Positions 27,394-36,634 of a stretch of 64,000 nt of DNA are shown in pieces; within the stretch, counting starts at the first letter, position 1; every line of letters starts with the position of its first letter. Where the stretch lies: contig JAOARP010000012.1 of NCBI GenBank assembly GCA_025210525.1, positions 62,001 to 126,000 on the forward strand, given 5' to 3'. Made by a program: the position numbers and the translations under genes. This DNA comes from Marinisporobacter sp. (GTDB lineage Bacteria > Bacillota > Clostridia > Peptostreptococcales > Thermotaleaceae). Under the pieces are notes generated by a model. That model was not told the origin of the DNA, did no database searches, and saw only the letters and a program-made list of their open reading frames with translations.

Positions 27394-28080
27394 TTATTGA
27401 TTATACAATAGATTTACCAAATGATCTTTATTTAAAATGGTAATGGTTCGATCTTGTATATGGATAATTTCCTGTTCACAGAGAGCTTTTAGTTCTCTAA
27501 ATAAAGATGGTCTGGACACATTCAAGTGTTCTGACCATGTTTTTTTTGAATAAGGCAAAAGAATAGAATGGTCACACCTGTACTCGTCCATCAGATAGAG
27601 TAGGGAAAAAGCGATTTTTTGTTGGATGGATGAGTAAGATAATAATTCTGTTTTTAAATTTAATAAAAGTACTCGATTAGCAAATGAACTTAAAAAATTA
27701 GCTAATAAAGAAGGGTCATTACTTAATAGAGTGAGCATATTTTTCTTATGAATAAGAAGAATAGTACTTCTTGTTTTAGCAAAAATGTTGCAAGGATATG
27801 TATTTGTTTTTGAAAAAACAGAACCTTCTCCAAATAGATCTCCTTTCTTTTTGTGAAGAATACTGATAATTTTTCCAGAAGCTAAATTCTTTTGCACCTC
27901 AATAGATCCTTTTAAAATAATCCCAATATATTTAGTTGCTTGATCTACGCTAAAAATCAAATTTCCCTTGTTATAATCTTTGATAATGTATTCTATGGAA
28001 GATAAAGTATTATTGATTTCTTCTTGAGTTTTATTTTTAAAAAGAACAGAATGAATAAGAGAACCAGAAATATTTTTCAT
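27394..28080 (-). CDS. Crp/Fnr-family transcriptional regulator
   Basis: The 228-residue protein has an N-terminal nucleotide-binding-type barrel (about 25-120) and a C-terminal helix-turn-helix (WSEHLNVSRPSLFREL). It lacks the N-terminal Cys cluster of Fnr; Cys residues are scattered. The start is ATG 28080, 5 nt after GGAGG; an in-frame TTG four codons upstream would overlap that site. A GTATC-N4-GATAC dyad sits near +16 of its predicted promoter, as at the crp gene at 37356, suggesting autoregulation. It is divergent from the activase operon and a good candidate regulator for hcp and neighbours. Confidence 0.88.
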   Translation of the reverse strand: MKNISGSLIHSVLFKNKTQEEINNTLSSIEYIIKDYNKGNLIFSVDQATKYIGIILKGSIEVQKNLASGKIISILHKKKGDLFGEGSVFSKTNTYPCNIFAKTRSTILLIHKKNMLTLLSNDPSLLANFLSSFANRVLLLNLKTELLSYSSIQQKIAFSLLYLMDEYRCDHSILLPYSKKTWSEHLNVSRPSLFRELKALCEQEIIHIQDRTITILNKDHLVNLLYNQ

Positions 28081-28104
28081 TTTAACCTCCAAATTTTAAA
28101 AATA

Positions 28105-28118
28105 GTATCACCAGATAC
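28105..28118. promoter_or_regulatory. Crp/Fnr-type dyad in the divergent crp/activase promoter region
   Basis: GTATC-ACCA-GATAC is a perfect 5-4-5 dyad. For the minus-strand crp gene (TTTACG-N17-TATAAT read from 28163 to 28135) its centre is near +16, a repressing position. For the plus-strand activase operon (TATAAT at 28142-28147) its centre is near -42.5, an activating position. Confidence 0.6.
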
Positions 28119-28183
28119 GTGTAATAATGAAATTATTATACTATAATGATAACGAAACGTAAAGGATAAAGATAATCATTATC
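28119..28183 (+). promoter_or_regulatory. Activase-operon promoter with downstream Fur box
   Basis: TATAAT at 28142-28147 has only a weak -35 (GTGTAA at 28119-28124, 17-nt spacer). GATAAAGATAATCATTATC at 28165-28183 matches the classical Fur box at 18 of 19 positions and lies at about +11 to +29, next to the ribosome binding site. Confidence 0.65.
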
Positions 28184-28196
28184 AATGGAGGAAGTT

Positions 28197-31100
28197 ATGT
28201 ATAGCATTGGAGTAGATATTGGATATGCTACATTAAAATGTGTAGTACTGAATAATGTGAAAGAACAGGTTTTTAAAAGTAATATTTTTCATCATGGAAA
28301 TAGTATTGGTTTACTAAAGAAACAATTAAAAAATATTGAAAATAAATTGAATATAAAAAAAATTTATATAGGGATTACGGGAGAACAGGCAAAAGTATTG
28401 AACAAATATCATATAAATGATATTTCAGCACTTACCGAAGGGGTTATACATACGGACGAGAATGTTCAATCTATTATGGAGATAGGTGCTCAAAGTTCTA
28501 GGTATATTACAGGCTTTTCGAAAAATTCTAAGGAACACATGGAATTTTCTATGAATTCAAGCTGTTCTGCGGGAACAGGTTCTTTTTTAGAAGAACAAGT
28601 ATCACGACTAGGGATTCAGTTAGAGGAATATTCAAGCTATATTCAAAAGGCTACCCAAATACCTAGAATTGCAGGACGATGTAGTGTTTTTTCTAAGACA
28701 GATATGATTCATCACCAACAAGAGGGCGTTAAAATCGAAGATATATTGCTTGGACTTTCCTTTGCCCTTGCTAGGAATTATAAAGGAAATGTTGTACAGC
28801 GTATGAAGATTGCAAAGCCTGTTATGTTTGTTGGGGGTGTAGCAAATAATCAAGGAGTAGTGAAAGCATTAAAAGAAATTTTCAGCTTCTCTGATGATGA
28901 TTTGATGATTACTGAGGATTGTTCAAATAAGGGAGCTTTAGGTGCAGCCCTTCTAGCTATAAAAAACAATACCTTGTGCAATCTTCAAAATATATTTGAA
29001 GAATTAGAAAGTATTAAAGTGAAAAATGAGGACTGTTGCTTTTATAAGCCTCTTCAAGAATATGGGAAGCATGATTATAAAGATAAGCATGTTTGTAAAA
29101 TTGTAAAAGAAAATATGATTGATGGGTATATGGGGATTGATATTGGTTCTACGAGTACCAATCTTGTACTAATTGATAAAAATAAAGACGTATTATCATA
29201 CAGGTATATAAGAACGAAGGGGAATCCTGAAAAATCTGTAGATATAGGACTCAAATCTATTCAAAAGGAGTTTAAGGGAAGGCTCAATATAATAGGAATA
29301 GGTACAACTGGTTCGGGGAGAACGATGATTGGAAGAAAAATTAAAGCAGATTTAATTGTAAATGAGATTACAGCACAGGCAAAGGGTGCTATTGAGATGG
29401 ATCAGGATGTAGATACGATTTTTGAGATAGGGGGTCAAGATTCAAAATATATCAGTATACAGGATGGTTGTGTGGTTGATTTTGAAATGAATAAAATTTG
29501 TGCTGCTGGAACAGGTTCATTTATTGAGGAGCAAGCAAAAAAATTAGAAATTCCTATAGAAGAATATGAAAAAATTGCTTTAAAAGGAAATGAACCTTTG
29601 AATTTAGGAGAGCGATGTACTGTTTTCATAGAAGGAAATATCTCAAAGGCTTTAGCACAAGGGAAAAGCAAAGAAAATATTACAGCAGGGCTCAGTTATT
29701 CAATTGTAAACAATTATTTAAATAGAGTCGTTATGAATAAAAAGATAGGAAATAAAATCCTTTTACAAGGAGGAATTGCTCATAATCAAGCAGTGATTAA
29801 TGCTTTTAGAGCAGTACTTGGGAAGAAAATCAGCGTACCACCATTTTTCAGTGTTACAGGAGCTTATGGTGTAGCGTTATTAACAAAAGAAGAATTAGAA
29901 AATAAGAAAGAAACAAGAATGGAAGCTAGTGAGTCACTAGATATGGAAGATGAAATCAATAAATTCTTTTTAAAGGGATATACAAAAGATCTAGATGATA
30001 AAAAACTTACGATAGGAATTCCAAGGGTTCTTTTCATACACAAGTTATTTCCTCTGTTCAATGAATTTTTTAAAGCTTTAGGATTTAATGTTTTATTATC
30101 AGAAGAAACCAATAAGGATATTATCGCATTAAGTCAAGAATATGCACTAGATGAGACTTGTTATCCTATAAAATTGATTAATGGTCATGTAGCAGCATTG
30201 ATTAAAAAAGGGGTAGATTATATATTTTTGCCTAGCTTGTATACGATGAAGCATCCCATCTCTAAGACGAGAGAAGATTATGCATGTGTATATATGCAAA
30301 CAGCACCTAAAATTGTATCAAAAACTATGGAATTAAAAGAAAAAGGAATCGAGCTTTTATCTCCAGCATTATCTTTTAAGTTTGGTAAAGGACATATGAT
30401 GCAAACCCTACTAGATTTAGGAAAAAAACTTGGAAAGAATAAAGATGAGATATCTCTAGCGTTGGAAAAAGGACTAAGAAGGTTTAAACAATTTGAAGAA
30501 GAAGTTGAAACATTAGGACAAGGGCTAATGGATTCTCTTAAAGAGGATGAAAAAGCATTTGTCATCATTACAAGAGCTTATGGAATCGCAGATCAGGGGC
30601 TGAATATGGAAATTCCAAGAAGGTTGAGAGAAATGGGACATAAAGTCCTTACTTTATCAAATCTTCCAGCTCATAGCTATGATTTATCTGATGATTATCC
30701 GAATATGTATTGGCCCTTTGGTCAACATATTTTATCAGGAGCAAAGATTGTAAAAGAGCATAAGAATCTTTATGCTATATATCTTACGAATCATGGATGT
30801 GGACCAGACACAATATTGAGTCATTATTTTAAGGAGGAAATGGGTGAGAAGCCTTATCTACATATAGAAGTAGATGAGCATGCATCTAATGTTGGCGTCA
30901 TGACTAGATTAGAAGCTTTTATAGAAAGTTTGAAAAATAATAAAATAAATGAAGAAGTAAGAAAAAAAGATAAGGATATAACAAAAAATCATAAGGATGA
31001 TGAAAAATTGTATATACCTTATTTGTATCCCTATAGTCATTTATTACAGGGCATATTGAGAAAAAAAGGTATGCATGTAAATCTTCTTTTACCTACAGAT

Positions 31101-32066
31101 GAAAAATCCCTAGAAGTTGGGAAAAAGTATACCCTATCAAAGGAGTATTTATCCTTAACATCACTATTAGGAGATGTATTCTCAAAGATTCAAGAAATGA
31201 AGAAAGCAAATGCATGTATATGGATTCCACAAACAGAAGGAAGTGAAACCTTTGGACAATACAAAAGATTACTAGAGCAAAAGATTAAGCTTGAAGGCTA
31301 TGAGGATGTTAGAATAGAATCACCATTTATAGAAGATTCACTAGAAGATGATAAATATGGGGAAGATTTTTTATTAATGCTTATTGCAGGAGATCTTATT
31401 ATGACTTCACATAGGGATCATAGAGATGAGTATTTAAAAAGAATATTAAAAGAGATAGAAGAAGGAACTTTTAATGAGCATTCATTGAGAATGATAGCTA
31501 ATAGTATATATGAAAAATTATCAAAAATAAAATATGAAAAATCAATTTATGCATTAGGAGAAATAAGTATAATATTTAATCCTTTTCTCAATCATAATCA
31601 ACTTGAGAAATTAGAGCAAAAAAATAAAGTTTATTATGAACCTGTTTCAGAGGTCATGTATTTTAGATGGATGGATTTTTTAAGAAAAGAGAAAAAGGAT
31701 CATCCAGCAATGAAAAAGCTTTTAAGTAAAATGAATGAAATCATGAAGCAAGTTTCAAAGGAACTTAGCGTATATAGTCCATTTGATAAAGATATAGATG
31801 AAATGATCAAAATGGCTGATGAAAAATTACCATTATATTGTGGAGGAAATGGTAGATATAGAATGGTGAAACCATTAAGATGTCCAGAGCATATGAATGG
31901 CATACTTTTGATGAATTCAATGTATGAAAATACAGGAACTATCTTAAAGCTCTTAAAGGAACAAGATAAAAATATATTGATTCAACCTAATATAGAGTTG
32001 TGTTTTGATGGAAGCTTACATAGTGGAAATGATGAAAAAATACAAAATTTCATCTATTATATATAA
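28197..32066 (+). CDS. Giant acyl-CoA dehydratase activase-related protein (double BadF-type ATPase plus DUF2229-type modules)
   Basis: About 1289 residues. Two BadF/HgdC-type ATPase modules (about 1-270 and 310-570) each contain DIGxxxxK or DIGSTST phosphate loops, a C(S/A)AGTGSF(L/I)EEQ segment and a further Cys in GRCSVF or GERCTVF; such cysteines hold a [4Fe-4S] cluster in HgdC-type activators. The next part (about 590-930) is DUF2229-like with ETCYPIK, DYACVY and NHGCGPD cysteines. The C-terminal part resembles the dehydratase-like module of related proteins but has lost the expected cysteines. Family members drive low-potential electron transfer with ATP. GGAGG 5 nt upstream favours ATG 28197 over ATG 28185. 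Confidence 0.82.
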   Translation: MYSIGVDIGYATLKCVVLNNVKEQVFKSNIFHHGNSIGLLKKQLKNIENKLNIKKIYIGITGEQAKVLNKYHINDISALTEGVIHTDENVQSIMEIGAQSSRYITGFSKNSKEHMEFSMNSSCSAGTGSFLEEQVSRLGIQLEEYSSYIQKATQIPRIAGRCSVFSKTDMIHHQQEGVKIEDILLGLSFALARNYKGNVVQRMKIAKPVMFVGGVANNQGVVKALKEIFSFSDDDLMITEDCSNKGALGAALLAIKNNTLCNLQNIFEELESIKVKNEDCCFYKPLQEYGKHDYKDKHVCKIVKENMIDGYMGIDIGSTSTNLVLIDKNKDVLSYRYIRTKGNPEKSVDIGLKSIQKEFKGRLNIIGIGTTGSGRTMIGRKIKADLIVNEITAQAKGAIEMDQDVDTIFEIGGQDSKYISIQDGCVVDFEMNKICAAGTGSFIEEQAKKLEIPIEEYEKIALKGNEPLNLGERCTVFIEGNISKALAQGKSKENITAGLSYSIVNNYLNRVVMNKKIGNKILLQGGIAHNQAVINAFRAVLGKKISVPPFFSVTGAYGVALLTKEELENKKETRMEASESLDMEDEINKFFLKGYTKDLDDKKLTIGIPRVLFIHKLFPLFNEFFKALGFNVLLSEETNKDIIALSQEYALDETCYPIKLINGHVAALIKKGVDYIFLPSLYTMKHPISKTREDYACVYMQTAPKIVSKTMELKEKGIELLSPALSFKFGKGHMMQTLLDLGKKLGKNKDEISLALEKGLRRFKQFEEEVETLGQGLMDSLKEDEKAFVIITRAYGIADQGLNMEIPRRLREMGHKVLTLSNLPAHSYDLSDDYPNMYWPFGQHILSGAKIVKEHKNLYAIYLTNHGCGPDTILSHYFKEEMGEKPYLHIEVDEHASNVGVMTRLEAFIESLKNNKINEEVRKKDKDITKNHKDDEKLYIPYLYPYSHLLQGILRKKGMHVNLLLPTDEKSLEVGKKYTLSKEYLSLTSLLGDVFSKIQEMKKANACIWIPQTEGSETFGQYKRLLEQKIKLEGYEDVRIESPFIEDSLEDDKYGEDFLLMLIAGDLIMTSHRDHRDEYLKRILKEIEEGTFNEHSLRMIANSIYEKLSKIKYEKSIYALGEISIIFNPFLNHNQLEKLEQKNKVYYEPVSEVMYFRWMDFLRKEKKDHPAMKKLLSKMNEIMKQVSKELSVYSPFDKDIDEMIKMADEKLPLYCGGNGRYRMVKPLRCPEHMNGILLMNSMYENTGTILKLLKEQDKNILIQPNIELCFDGSLHSGNDEKIQNFIYYI

Positions 32067-32085
32067 AAAATGAGGAGGAGTAAAA

Positions 32086-32442
32086 ATGCAAGAAAAATAT
32101 TTGAAAAACATACCTTTTGAGGAAGTCTTAGAGCTAAAGAACTTGGTTAATTATGCAGAGGGAAGAGTAAGTAGTAAAACCCTTGTACAAAGAAATGATT
32201 TGAGTATTACTTTATTTGCATTTGATCAAGGAGAGGGACTAAGTACACATTCTGCACCGGGAGATGCCATGGTGTATGTTATGGAAGGTAGTGTGAATGT
32301 TACAATTGGAGAAGATACAAAAGTTGTATTAAAGGAAGGGCAGACAGCAGTTATGCCTGCTAATATTCCCCATGCATTAGAATCTATTGAAAAATTTAAA
32401 ATGTTACTTACAGTTGTAAAACCTCAGAAAGAAAATAAATAG
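32086..32442 (+). CDS. Cupin-domain protein (copy 1)
   Basis: A 118-residue single-domain cupin. The two cupin motifs are recognisable, ending in MPANIPHALES, with a His in the second motif; the first motif keeps only part of the usual metal ligands (THSAPGDAMVYVMEG). It may bind a small molecule or metal rather than catalyse. It lies 20 nt after the activase gene and 16 nt before a close paralogue, in one operon. Confidence 0.85.
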   Translation: MQEKYLKNIPFEEVLELKNLVNYAEGRVSSKTLVQRNDLSITLFAFDQGEGLSTHSAPGDAMVYVMEGSVNVTIGEDTKVVLKEGQTAVMPANIPHALESIEKFKMLLTVVKPQKENK

Positions 32443-32460
32443 TAGACAGGAGCTCTTGTG

Positions 32461-32808
32461 ATGGAAGAAAAATATATCAAAAATATAGATTTTGAGAAAG
32501 TGTTAGATTTTAAAAACTTGATAGGCTATGTAGACGGGGGTGTTGAAAGTAGGACCCTTGTACAAAGAGAAGATTTTAGTATGACCCTTTTTGCCTTTGA
32601 ACAAGGAGAAGGGGTAAGTGCTTATTCAATGCCTGGAGATACGATGATTTATGTATACGAAGGAAAGGCTGAAGTAGTGATGGATGAAGATAAAAAATTT
32701 ATCCTAGAGGAAGGAAAAACAATCGTTGTACCACCAGATGTACTTCATAGTATTGATGTAGTAGAAAAATCTAAAATAATGATTATTATTGTGAAGCCGC
32801 AAAAATAA
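32461..32808 (+). CDS. Cupin-domain protein (copy 2)
   Basis: A 115-residue paralogue of the preceding cupin with the same opening (EKYIKN) and the same domain boundaries, evidently a tandem duplicate. The His of the first motif is replaced (AYSMPGDTMIYVYEG), so metal binding may be weaker; PPDVLHSID keeps the late His. I choose ATG 32461 by alignment to copy 1, rather than the adjacent GTG 32458. Confidence 0.83.
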   Translation: MEEKYIKNIDFEKVLDFKNLIGYVDGGVESRTLVQREDFSMTLFAFEQGEGVSAYSMPGDTMIYVYEGKAEVVMDEDKKFILEEGKTIVVPPDVLHSIDVVEKSKIMIIIVKPQK

Positions 32809-32822
32809 GGAGTTGAAAAATA

Positions 32823-33821
32823 GTGAAGAATAAGATTGCATTACTTTTGATTGCAGTACTGAGTATAACCATGTTATTTGGTTGCAGTCAATCAGAAAAT
32901 AAAGAGACAAAGGTATCTGCTGAAAAACAAGAAGAAATTAAGATTGTTATGAGTGGACCAAAGGCACCCCCTACAATTCCTTTACTAAGAATGATGGAAA
33001 CAAATGCATTAGGGGAAAATGTGAAAATTGATTTTAAAATATGGAATGGCGTAGAAGAGCTATTGACTATTGCTACTAGCTCAGATTATGGATTTTTAGC
33101 TATACCAGTAAATACAGCAGCCAAGTTATACAATAAAGGTGTGGATATAAAGCTTACGAATGTAGATACATGGGGAGTTATGTATTTATCAACTACAGAT
33201 CCAAAATGCAATGAATGGGAAGATTTAAAAGGAAAGAAATTATATGTTCCTTTTAAAAGTGCTCCTCCTGATATTATCACACAATATTTATTAAAGGAAC
33301 ACGGATTAGAAGCTGGAAAGGATGTTGAAATAATTTATTCAACACCGTCAGAAATTGCACAAATGGTAAAGGTAGGCGAAATAGAATATGCTATGAACAT
33401 CGAACCCTTTATAACAGCAAGTAAAATGGGAAATGAAAAGGTAAGAGTAATTTTTAATTATATGGATGAATGGAAAAAAATAAAGGGAGATGAATATGAT
33501 ATTCCTAATGCAGGGATTGTTACAAATAATAAATTCTTAAAAGAAAATAAAGAGTTGGTACAAATTTTTGAAAAGGAATATGAAAAAGCACTTCAGTGGA
33601 CATTAGAAAACCCTAAAGAATCTGCACAATTAGTAGAAAAATATCTAGGTTTAAATAAAGGGCTAATAGAAAAATCTATGCCAACCTTAGGACTTAAGTA
33701 TAAACAAGCTAATGAGTCAAAGAAGGATTTAGAAAAATATTATGAGACCCTTTTAAATTTCAAAGCAGATAGCATTGGAGGGAAAACTCCAGATGAAAAT
33801 TATTATTACGAAGAAAAGTAG
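32823..33821 (+). CDS. NitT/TauT-type ABC transporter substrate-binding lipoprotein
   Basis: The 332-residue protein has a lipoprotein signal ending in LFGCSQ and an NMT1/SsuA-like binding fold (MSGPKAPPTIPLLRMME, DLKGKKLYVPFKSAPP). The family carries sulfonates, nitrate, bicarbonate or thiamine precursors; the substrate is not evident. A GTG start follows AAGGAG by 10 nt. It is the first transporter gene of the Fur-linked activase/cupin operon. Confidence 0.85.
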   Translation: MKNKIALLLIAVLSITMLFGCSQSENKETKVSAEKQEEIKIVMSGPKAPPTIPLLRMMETNALGENVKIDFKIWNGVEELLTIATSSDYGFLAIPVNTAAKLYNKGVDIKLTNVDTWGVMYLSTTDPKCNEWEDLKGKKLYVPFKSAPPDIITQYLLKEHGLEAGKDVEIIYSTPSEIAQMVKVGEIEYAMNIEPFITASKMGNEKVRVIFNYMDEWKKIKGDEYDIPNAGIVTNNKFLKENKELVQIFEKEYEKALQWTLENPKESAQLVEKYLGLNKGLIEKSMPTLGLKYKQANESKKDLEKYYETLLNFKADSIGGKTPDENYYYEEK

Positions 33822-34626
33822 GGATATTTTTAAAACAATGTTTGTTTTGTTGATCCTTTGGGGAGGATTATCTACCATTTATTCACCCATAATCCTTCCA
33901 GGACCTATCCAAACATTGGAAGCTACAAGAGATGTTTTAAGTGATATGAATTTTCTAAGTCATGTGCTAATCACTTTAAAAAGACTTTTTGTAGGTCTTT
34001 TAGGGGCTGTTTTATTAGGGAGTATTTTGGGATTAGCAATAGGTGAATACAAAAGAATAAAAAATTTATTTGAGCCTGTATTTCATATTATACAGGCTAC
34101 ACCACCTATATCATGGTTGGCACTTGGAATGATTTGGTTTGGGTTAGATGGGCAAGCTACAGTGTTTATTGTATTTATTGCAAGTATTCCCATAATGATT
34201 ATCAATATTGTAGAAGGATTTGAAAATATTGACCCTAAGCTTATTGAAATGGCAAGAGTTTTTCATTTTTCAAAAAAGGATAGATTGTTTGAGATTACAC
34301 TTCCGTCTCTCCATTCTTATTTCAAATCAGGAATAACTATAGCTGTTGGATTAGGATGGAAACTAGTGATTATGGGAGAAGTTTTAAGCGCTAGCACGGG
34401 AATTGGGGCAGAAATAACTAATGCACGATTGAATATAGAAACAGGGAAGGTTTTAGGGTGGACTATTATTGTGATTTTTTTAGGAGGATTATCTCAAAAG
34501 CTAATAGATTTTGTATTTGATTTTAGAAATAAGGGGAAAGAAAATGATGATTTTGCAAATGAACAAAATAGAAAAAGCATTTGGCAAGGTTATGGTATTA
34601 AAAGATTTTTCGCTAGAAGTCAATAA
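33793..34626 (+). CDS. NitT/TauT-type ABC transporter permease
   Basis: The 277-residue protein has about six membrane helices and the BPD-type EAA-loop region (ARVFHFSKKDRLFEITLPS). It overlaps the binding-protein gene by 29 nt. Its last 28 codons read out of frame through the start of the ATPase gene, giving a non-homologous-looking tail; see findings. The start ATG 33793 follows GGAGG. Confidence 0.85.
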   Translation: MKIIITKKSRDIFKTMFVLLILWGGLSTIYSPIILPGPIQTLEATRDVLSDMNFLSHVLITLKRLFVGLLGAVLLGSILGLAIGEYKRIKNLFEPVFHIIQATPPISWLALGMIWFGLDGQATVFIVFIASIPIMIINIVEGFENIDPKLIEMARVFHFSKKDRLFEITLPSLHSYFKSGITIAVGLGWKLVIMGEVLSASTGIGAEITNARLNIETGKVLGWTIIVIFLGGLSQKLIDFVFDFRNKGKENDDFANEQNRKSIWQGYGIKRFFARSQ

Positions 34627-35242
34627 AGAAGAAATTCTTTGTATTATCGGACCATCTGGGTGTGGAAAATCTACCATGCTCAATATGATATCAGGAAATT
34701 TAATACCTTCTAAAGGAGAGCTTGTAAACAAAAGTAAAAATATCAGCTATGTATTCCAAGAAGATCGATTGTTACCCTGGAAGAGTGTTTATGAAAATAT
34801 TCATATTGTAAATAGAAGGAATACAAAGGATCAGATAAAAGCATTGATTGAAAGGGTTGGTCTTGAAGGCTTTGAAAATTATTATCCTGTAAATTTGAGT
34901 GGTGGAATGAGACAAAGATGCTCTATTGCAAGAGCGTTCAATTATGAAGCGGATTTGTTACTGATGGATGAACCTTTTAAATCTCTTGATTATAATTTAA
35001 GGTTTACCATGATTGAACATTTGCTAAACCTTTGGGAAATGAAGAGAAATTCAATCGTATTTGTTACCCATGAAATAGATGAAGCACTTTTACTTGGAGA
35101 TAGGATTTTAGTTTTATCTAATAGACCTACGAAGGTAATCAAGGAGTTTAAAATAAAGAAATTAAAAAGAGAAAGAAATTTAAAAGATGAAACATTGATG
35201 AAAATAAGAACTGAAATTGTGGACGCTCTTGTAAAAAGATAA
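34544..35242 (+). CDS. NitT/TauT-type ABC transporter ATPase
   Basis: About 232 residues with Walker A GPSGCGKST, Q-loop QEDRLLPW (typical of SsuB/TauB), signature LSGGMRQRC and Walker B LLLMDEPF. It energises the preceding permease. The start is ATG 34544 or 34547 after AAGGGGAAAG. It overlaps the permease frame by 83 nt, which is unusually long. Confidence 0.9.
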   Translation: MMILQMNKIEKAFGKVMVLKDFSLEVNKEEILCIIGPSGCGKSTMLNMISGNLIPSKGELVNKSKNISYVFQEDRLLPWKSVYENIHIVNRRNTKDQIKALIERVGLEGFENYYPVNLSGGMRQRCSIARAFNYEADLLLMDEPFKSLDYNLRFTMIEHLLNLWEMKRNSIVFVTHEIDEALLLGDRILVLSNRPTKVIKEFKIKKLKRERNLKDETLMKIRTEIVDALVKR

Positions 35243-35307
35243 ATTCTTTTTACCTACAATACCTATATTTATGAGAATTATGGGGTTACAATACTTAAAT
35301 ATTATTT

Positions 35308-35342
35308 AAACCGTTCTTTACTAAGAGCGGTTTTTATTTTTT
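35308..35342 (+). terminator. Terminator of the activase/cupin/NitT operon
   Basis: A stem AACCGTTCTT with AAGAGCGGTT (one G-U) and a short loop is followed by a T-rich tail. The rest of the 35243-35490 gap shows nothing else I can support. Confidence 0.85.
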
Positions 35343-35490
35343 CAGAAAGGAATTTTTAAAATTGAATATATAATTTTCGGAAGAAATATAAATGTATTCT
35401 GTGATAAACTTTAAATATAGGATCAATCAATTCGAATATAATAAAAGAGAGATTAAAGGGTTACAGACCGCAGAAAAGGAAGATGAAAAA

Positions 35491-36051
35491 GTGACAAAAG
35501 ATGAAATGTGGAAGGCAGTTTCTGAAAATGACAAAAGTTACGATGGACTATTCTTTTACGCTGTAAAATCTACGGGAATATATTGCCGTCCGTCTTGCAA
35601 GTCAAAGTTACCCAAAAGAGATAATGTTTCCTTTTTTAAAACTGCAGTAGAGGCCTGTGAAGCTGGATTTCGACCGTGTAAAAGATGTCGAAGCGACTTG
35701 ATGGATTATCAACCTATGAAAGAAATTGCTCAAAAAACAAAAAAACTTCTTGATGAAATGTTTCATGAAAGAAGTGAATTGAATGAGGAATTAAGAAAAG
35801 TTGGTGTAACTCAGCACCGTATGGTGGAAATATTCAAAGAACAATATGGCATGACACTCAATGAGTATGTGAATGGGCTACGCCTTAAAGAAGCAAAAAG
35901 ACTGCTTACAGAAACAGATGATGAAGTGATTGATATTGCATATTCAGTTGGATTTGGTAGTTTATCGGCATTTTACCGTTTTTTCAAAAGAGAAACAAAC
36001 CAAACTCCGTCAAAATTTAGAAAAGAGGTAAGAAAAATCATATCCATTTAA
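35491..36051 (+). CDS. Ada-type methylphosphotriester-sensing AraC regulator
   Basis: About 186 residues. The N-terminal Ada zinc domain has the four-Cys pattern (GIYCRPSCKS and FRPCKRC), whose first Cys accepts a methyl group from DNA phosphotriesters, followed by an AraC helix-turn-helix pair (VIDIAYSVGFGSLSAFYRFF). This is the AdaA architecture that activates alkylation repair. I start at GTG 35491, because homologues begin just before EMWKAV and AAGGAAG lies upstream; the longer frame from 35392 adds an unlikely N terminus. It precedes ogt and an AlkD-like gene. Confidence 0.88.
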   Translation: MTKDEMWKAVSENDKSYDGLFFYAVKSTGIYCRPSCKSKLPKRDNVSFFKTAVEACEAGFRPCKRCRSDLMDYQPMKEIAQKTKKLLDEMFHERSELNEELRKVGVTQHRMVEIFKEQYGMTLNEYVNGLRLKEAKRLLTETDDEVIDIAYSVGFGSLSAFYRFFKRETNQTPSKFRKEVRKIISI

Positions 36052-36064
36052 CGGGAGGTATTTT

Positions 36065-36547
36065 ATGAATCAAGGTTTTGTAGTTTATGAAACACAGTTT
36101 GGCAATATTCGTATGGAATATGAAGAGGATAAAATAATTTTAATGAAAAAAGTACATACACAAGTAACAGATAAAGGAGTAGCTACGAAACTTACTGATA
36201 AGGTTTATCAACAACTTTTAGAATATTTTGATGGGAAACGAAAAGTTTTTGATTTTCCTTATAAAATGAATGGGACAGAATTTCAAAAAAAAGTATGGAA
36301 AGCACTTTGTGATATTCCTTATGGGGAAATAAGAACATATAAAGATATTGCAGTTGCAGTGGGCAATTCGAAAGCTTCAAGAGCTGTGGGCATGGCAAAT
36401 AACAGAAATCCCATTACAATCGCAGTGCCTTGCCACAGAGTCATTGGTTCAAATGGTAAGCTTGTAGGTTATGCAGGGGGAGTGGATATGAAAGAAAAAT
36501 TATTGGAAATGGAGAAAAAAATAAATGAAAAGAGAAAAATAGATTAA
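36065..36547 (+). CDS. ogt: Methylated-DNA--protein-cysteine methyltransferase
   Basis: The 160-residue protein has the active-site motif PCHRVIG with acceptor Cys123 and the DNA-binding region FQKKVWKALCDIPYGE. It removes methyl groups from O6-methylguanine. It lies 13 nt after the Ada-type regulator (GGGAGG ribosome binding site), forming a two-part AdaA/AdaB-like response. Confidence 0.93.
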   Translation: MNQGFVVYETQFGNIRMEYEEDKIILMKKVHTQVTDKGVATKLTDKVYQQLLEYFDGKRKVFDFPYKMNGTEFQKKVWKALCDIPYGEIRTYKDIAVAVGNSKASRAVGMANNRNPITIAVPCHRVIGSNGKLVGYAGGVDMKEKLLEMEKKINEKRKID

Positions 36548-36634
36548 ATTAGAGGAAAGGTTTCAAAAATTACATCAGAAAGATGAAATGTTATTAAGCA
36601 CAATACGAAAAACTTGTGAAGTTGGAGGGTATTG

